Positions 60,374-64,000 of a stretch of DNA of 64,000 nt are shown here, piece after piece. Location of the stretch: NCBI GenBank assembly GCA_037367355.1, contig CM074704.1, positions 2,046,001 to 2,110,000 on the forward strand, read 5' to 3'. The number at the start of each line of letters is the position of its first letter. Within the stretch, counting starts at the first letter, position 1. The stretch comes from Neoscytalidium dimidiatum (taxonomy: Eukaryota > Ascomycota > Dothideomycetes > Botryosphaeriales > Botryosphaeriaceae). The notes beneath the pieces are model-generated. The model ran no database searches, was not told where the DNA came from, and was given only the letters and a program-made list of their open reading frames with translations. The translations under genes and the position numbers were made by a program.

Positions 60374-60964
60374 ATGCGTTCTACTCTTTTGCTCTATCAC
60401 ATCTTGCTCTTCACCACGGCGGTGCACGCGCAATTCATCGCAGCAACAATTTTCGCAATCGAGATTGCCTTCGAAATTTTGTCCACAGTGGCCGAGGAGG
60501 GGGTCGTGGCTGAAATTGCGACTTCAGCAGAGATCGAGATGGCTGAGGCGGGTGGAGCTCTACGGTTCTCGGCAGTCAACGCCGACCGCTCCGCTACTGT
60601 GATAAGCGGGGATATCGCTGAAGGTTCCATATTTGGCAGCGAGTCAGCCGCTTTCTTCGAGCTTGGCGAAGAGCAGCTTTCTGCAGTTGCTGGTACCAAG
60701 TTTCTCACCAACAATTTTGTCTGGAGAGGCCTCCGCATCAGCGAGAACGGTGGGCAGCGCATTTGGGAGCCTGTTATCACTGGAAAAGTCAAAAGCGGCT
60801 TGAGGTTTGATGGATCGAAGTTGCTTCCTGATGGAGCTGCAACAGTGATCAAGCGTACAGCGGACCCGGGCACAAAGATCAGTTATGGAACTTTACGACC
60901 TGCTGGAGGCTATAAGATCAATATCAAAAGTTTTTCGGTGAGACCAAGACTCGCAAGTAGTTAG
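60374..60964 (+). CDS. Small secreted protein of unknown function, cysteine-free (196 aa)
   Basis: This single-exon frame has a clear signal peptide at residues 1-19 (MRSTLLLYHILLFTTAVHA) with an A-x-A-like cleavage site before QF. The next 40 residues are Ala/Glu/Ile-rich and probably helical (IEIAFEILSTVAEEGVVAEI). The C-terminal part is Gly-rich and beta-like, ending in basic SVRPRLASS. There are no cysteines and no recognised domain. The start context AAAATATG is good, and codon use is GC-leaning unlike the surrounding AT-rich DNA, supporting a real gene. It lies 530 bp from the divergent cysteine-rich gene and about 360 bp from a LINE. The role is unknown. Confidence 0.62.
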   Translation: MRSTLLLYHILLFTTAVHAQFIAATIFAIEIAFEILSTVAEEGVVAEIATSAEIEMAEAGGALRFSAVNADRSATVISGDIAEGSIFGSESAAFFELGEEQLSAVAGTKFLTNNFVWRGLRISENGGQRIWEPVITGKVKSGLRFDGSKLLPDGAATVIKRTADPGTKISYGTLRPAGGYKINIKSFSVRPRLASS

Positions 60965-61075
60965 ATGCTCGGAATCATGTTAATCTATTCGCTATCACGT
61001 CAATCTACTCTTATCTTACCCAAATTATCATTTTCCATTTATAGGGAGTTGAAGTTTTCCCCTTCCCCTTATTAC

Positions 61076-61129
<54 letters not shown>
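61076..61129 (+). repeat. (GAT)18 microsatellite
   Basis: Eighteen uninterrupted GAT units. An open frame across it would encode an 18-residue poly-Asp run, but that frame has no other support and lies just after the stop of the secreted-protein gene, probably in its 3' UTR. Confidence 0.9.
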
Positions 61130-61130
<1 letters not shown>

Positions 61131-61620
61131 CATACACCCCGTCGGCTTCCACGGGCCATAGAGAAGAACTAGCGCTAAGCAAACGTTTACCTACATTAAC
61201 TCCCGGTTCATTTAAAGCCTTCACCCTTAAACAAAGTTAGGAAAGCTTACGCTAACAACAGTCCCCAAATACAACACAACAAGAGAAACAGGAAGAAATG
61301 GCAAGGGGAGAGGAGAGAGAGAGAGAAAAAAAAAAAAAAAAGAGGAAAATTCGCTCAAGCCGCGGAATTTGCAAGCCTACGCCTAGTCAATCTTTAGGAC
61401 GTTTTCCTAAGTGCTGCCAGCCCCTGTAGCGGGGTGGCAACTGGCTAGACTCTAGACTTTATGATTGCTTCCTAGCTCCATTATTCTGTGACTGCCTGCA
61501 GTCGTCCTGTCGCGATCGCGAATGCCGCCGTTGCCTTGACGTTTCATATTTCAGCTTTCCACCCATCCGCTAGTCCGTCTAGGTACGTTCCGTCCGGTCG
61601 CTTCGTTCCTGACCATCCAC

Positions 61621-61995
61621 CTAGCATATACGAGATATCACCGAACCTCCTGCCCACCGCTCTCTGAAGCTCCGCACGCTGTCCAGTCCAGCAAGTTCAC
61701 TCAAGTAAGAAATGCTTGGGTGTTTCTTCTCCGCGTAAACAATATTCTGTATGACCGACGTATTGTCTATGCATAGCTTGAAGGTCGTAGCCTGTAGGGC
61801 TTCTGCGTTGGCGACCGCCCACGCGAGTCCTTTTGCGGCGCCTCGGATCTCCGCGTCAAACACCTCCGCCTTGTGCAGGCTTCCGCTTTGGTCATGGATC
61901 TGTGCGCCGTGATTATAGGTAACAAAGGCACAGACGGTCTTCGAGTCCATGCTTGAGCCATCCGAATAGATATATGAAGTTTCCGGTGGGTCTTG
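61621..61995 (-). pseudogene. RNase H domain of the deleted LINE
   Basis: The minus-strand frame reads YIYSDGSSMDSKTV (the first catalytic Asp in YSDGS), AEVFDAEIRGAAKGLAWAV (catalytic Glu), and LCIDNTSVIQNIV (catalytic Asp), then stops. This is the ribonuclease H core of a Tad-clade element. The C-terminal zinc knuckle is absent. Confidence 0.8.
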
Positions 61996-62178
61996 TTTCA
62001 GTGATTCTTCAAATTCCTTTCCTTCCTTTATCTTTCCCCCGCGTCATCTTTTTGGGGCTATTGGTGTAGCTCAGCTGTAGTAGCTGGGGTCTTTCGTAGT
62101 CCTCTACCAACTGCGCCATTCTCTGCAGCCTTGTGGCCCTCGGCGGCGAAGTGGGGACCTGAAGCGGTCGGTTGCTTT

Positions 62179-63045
62179 CTACCAGGCCATGATCCGGGTT
62201 AGGTCCCGGTCGTCTTTCGCGTTGGCGATCTGGTCCTCCCAGTACCGCCGTTTTGTCTTCCTGACTACGTTGCGTAGCGCTCCTTCCGCCTCCTGCCGCT
62301 CTTCAGGGAAGGATTCCCTAAGGCGGCGCACCGCTGCCTTGCAGTCTTCGTTCCGCCACGCAGCAGGCTTACCCTTTGTCGCGGCTTCCTTCCCTACCAC
62401 GCCCATGGTCTCCTGCATTAGCTTAACTAGCGCGCGCGTGGTCCGCTCTAAGCCTTCCCTTGTACCTGAGTCTCCAATCGTGTGATGTTCGTGAATACTA
62501 GGTCTATAGTGTTGCCTTGTTTCTGTGTGGGGCCCTTTGGGTTCGTATTAAAAAGCCCCTGGTTCTCAGCCCATGGGTGCCAGGGCCCCATGCCGGCCGT
62601 GCCCCCGGCTACCAGGTCCAGTGTACCGCATTGAAATCGCCTGCTACTACTGTGTTCTGGGGTATCTCCCATGCCTCTGGCTCCGCTAGCGGGGCGTCTG
62701 TTCTAGCGGGTTTGTAGACGTTGGCTATCGTTATACTATTTACCTCTATTACGCAGGCGTTAGGCGTGTTGAAGGGACGTATTTGGATAGACTGTAGGCT
62801 CAGCGTCTTTCTCACGTATATTAGGACCATTGGGGACGTCGACTAGTCGTCTTGTGGGGCAAAAGTGTCGAAGCCTGGGTGATTCTTTGTTAGCCTCCTT
62901 CCTTTCCTTAGGTACGCCCAAGGCTCCTGCACTGTCAGTACATCTGCTCGCGCCTCCCAAGCAAGGTTTACGGCTATGTCCTGCATATGCCCACTCTTGT
63001 GGGTGTTCACCCGCATGAAGCGGAGTCGGTTCCTCGGGCGTGTCT
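62179..63045 (-). pseudogene. AP-type endonuclease and pre-RT linker of the deleted LINE
   Basis: Minus-strand pieces in adjacent frames: LRFMRVNTHKSGHMQDIAVN, ADVLTVQEPWAYLRKG (catalytic QEPW), NTVVAGDFNAVHWTW (GDFN motif), QGNTIDLVFTNI, and a basic linker (KTKRRYWEDQIANAKDDRDL) ending IMAW near 62,180. At least one frameshift occurs near 62,620 and a stop near 62,843. The RT that should follow is deleted. Confidence 0.8.
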
Positions 63046-63319
63046 TTTCCTTCCTGCTCCGGTGGGTTTCGGTGTCCCGCATTTTTTGGCGTAGGTTAAT
63101 GGCGCCGTTCTCAGGGAGCCCTGGAGTCGGGGCGGCATCCATATCCTCTCCTTCCGATTCTTTCTCGGATGGGCTAGGGCTTGTCCTCCCATTTATTTCG
63201 TCATGGCCCTGCTCCGGGGGAGGGCGCTCGTCTCGGGCCGCCTGTGGCCCTAGGCTCTCCCCGCTAGGGGTGTCCTTATATGCTGCCTCATACTTCTATT
63301 GCCCAAGCCTCCTGATAGC

Positions 63320-63967
63320 TTTTAGCTGTCACTGCGTGGGTCTGACAACTTTTCCGTCCTTTCTCCTAGGGCGGGCCTGGCAGCCGAGGTAGTGAGCCTT
63401 GGGTGGGCCCCCGCAGTTAGTGCACTTAGGCGAGTTGTGGCATTGTTCGTGCTGTTCCCGGGCTCCGCAGCGCGGGCACCGGAAAGCTCTGTCGCAGGCT
63501 CTAGGGTCGTGGTATCTGTAGTACTTGTGGCACTGCGTGATCTGTGTCTTCTTTCAGATTGGTTCCGCGGGTCCGGATTCAAAGAGCCTAAAGCTCCTCT
63601 TTACCGGCTTTGCCACATATACGACCCAGTTAGGCCAAGGGGCATCCGGGCTGCAGTGTCGTGTCTGCTTGAAAGTGACTGGGTCTTGCCCTGTAGCAGC
63701 TTTGATCCCATCCCCTAGAAAGTCTGTGATTGGGTGGAGCCCTCCGACAGTGTTGATATTGACAGGGAGGTTCTTGACCACGTATCCGTGCCATTCCTCG
63801 GCGGCTTCAACATTAGCCCCTTCCTTCTCGAGGAAAGAGTATGGCGTCATAAGCTGCGTTCTACTCTCATTATTGCTAGCTCGAATGGCGAAGCCAGTTC
63901 TTACTGTCTGTATCGATATGATGTCAGACAGTGTGAGGACAAACTGGTCCGCTAGGGCCACCTTCAT
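63320..63967 (-). pseudogene. ORF1 (Gag-like) C-terminal part of the deleted LINE
   Basis: The minus strand gives a clean 137-codon frame (63,554-63,967) ending in a region basic in character. After a frame change it gives two zinc knuckles: a C-x2-C...H-x4-C pattern near CPRCGAREQHEQC and CTNCGGPTQGS (about 63,490-63,390). The start is outside the window. Confidence 0.7.
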
Positions 63968-64000
63968 TTCTGTTAGGAAGCATGCCCTCCATGGGTGCTC

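Larger units (their letters stand above)
61336..64000 (-). mobile_element. Tad-like LINE, internally deleted, hardly RIP-mutated, runs off right edge
   Basis: Read on the minus strand, ORF1 with zinc knuckles starts beyond 64,000, followed by an EEP endonuclease, a pre-RT linker, then directly an RNase H domain and a 3' UTR ending near an A17 (plus strand) tract at 61,327-61,342. The entire reverse transcriptase domain is missing at about 62,050-62,170. CpA and TpG are at normal levels, unlike the LINE at 15,600-21,717. Frameshifts and a few stops are present. Confidence 0.85.

Noticed and set aside
60965..61240. Open frame with an 18-residue poly-Asp run
   Set aside because: It is created by a GAT microsatellite directly after a gene's stop codon; no other coding evidence.
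1..64000. CRISPR arrays, bacterial operons, riboswitches or phage genes
   Set aside because: No regularly spaced repeats with unique spacers and no prokaryotic gene organisation were seen; the sequence is fungal throughout.

Overview
The window is genomic DNA of a filamentous ascomycete (Pezizomycotina). The evidence is short introns of about 37-130 bp with GTATGT/GTAAGT donors and CTAAC/CTAAT branch points, fungal-specific families (PhiA-like wall proteins, a KN-homeobox/C2H2 regulator, an NHA-type antiporter, GMC and BBE-type oxidases, a NACHT NLR remnant), and transposons mutated by repeat-induced point mutation (RIP). The class cannot be resolved from the sequence alone.

Layout. 1-8,760: RIP-saturated LTR retrotransposons, namely a Gypsy element entering from the left and a Copia element. 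8,761-13,890: a gene island with two divergent paralogous small secreted wall-type proteins. 13,891-24,010: a three-level transposon nest (a 380-bp solo LTR split by a hAT DNA transposon, itself split by a full-length Tad-like LINE), with target-site duplications at all three levels. 24,011-29,097: a small SRPBCC gene, a solo LTR and gene debris. 29,098-36,489: two intact multi-exon genes, a homeobox/C2H2 transcription factor (936 aa) and a Na+/H+ antiporter (551 aa). 36,490-40,514: mostly non-coding. 40,515-43,646: a decayed aldehyde-dehydrogenase-like gene split by a tRNA-headed SINE, divergent from a 5'-truncated DODA-type dioxygenase. 45,940-50,935: a convergent pair of intact flavoenzyme genes (GMC oxidoreductase 647 aa, BBE-like oxidase 656 aa). 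50,936-59,389: a degenerate alpha/beta-hydrolase-NACHT gene, an LTR fragment, an elongation-factor-type GTPase remnant and unassigned DNA. 59,390-60,964: two small secreted-protein genes, one with ten cysteines. 61,320-64,000: a hardly RIP-mutated but internally deleted Tad-like LINE running off the right edge.

How the parts relate. Intact GC-rich genes alternate with AT-rich, CpA/TpG-depleted transposon blocks, and several genes next to those blocks are broken. Single-copy or short repeats (the 380-bp solo LTR, the right-edge LINE) have largely escaped RIP. The decayed ALDH and dioxygenase beside intact GMC and BBE-like oxidases could be the remains of an oxidative catabolic or secondary-metabolite locus, but no backbone synthase is present, so this is an inference. 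The secreted-protein genes next to transposons are the most interesting candidates for lineage-specific effectors.

Exon boundaries were deduced by eye from splice signals, reading phase and family conservation. They have not been tested against transcripts.
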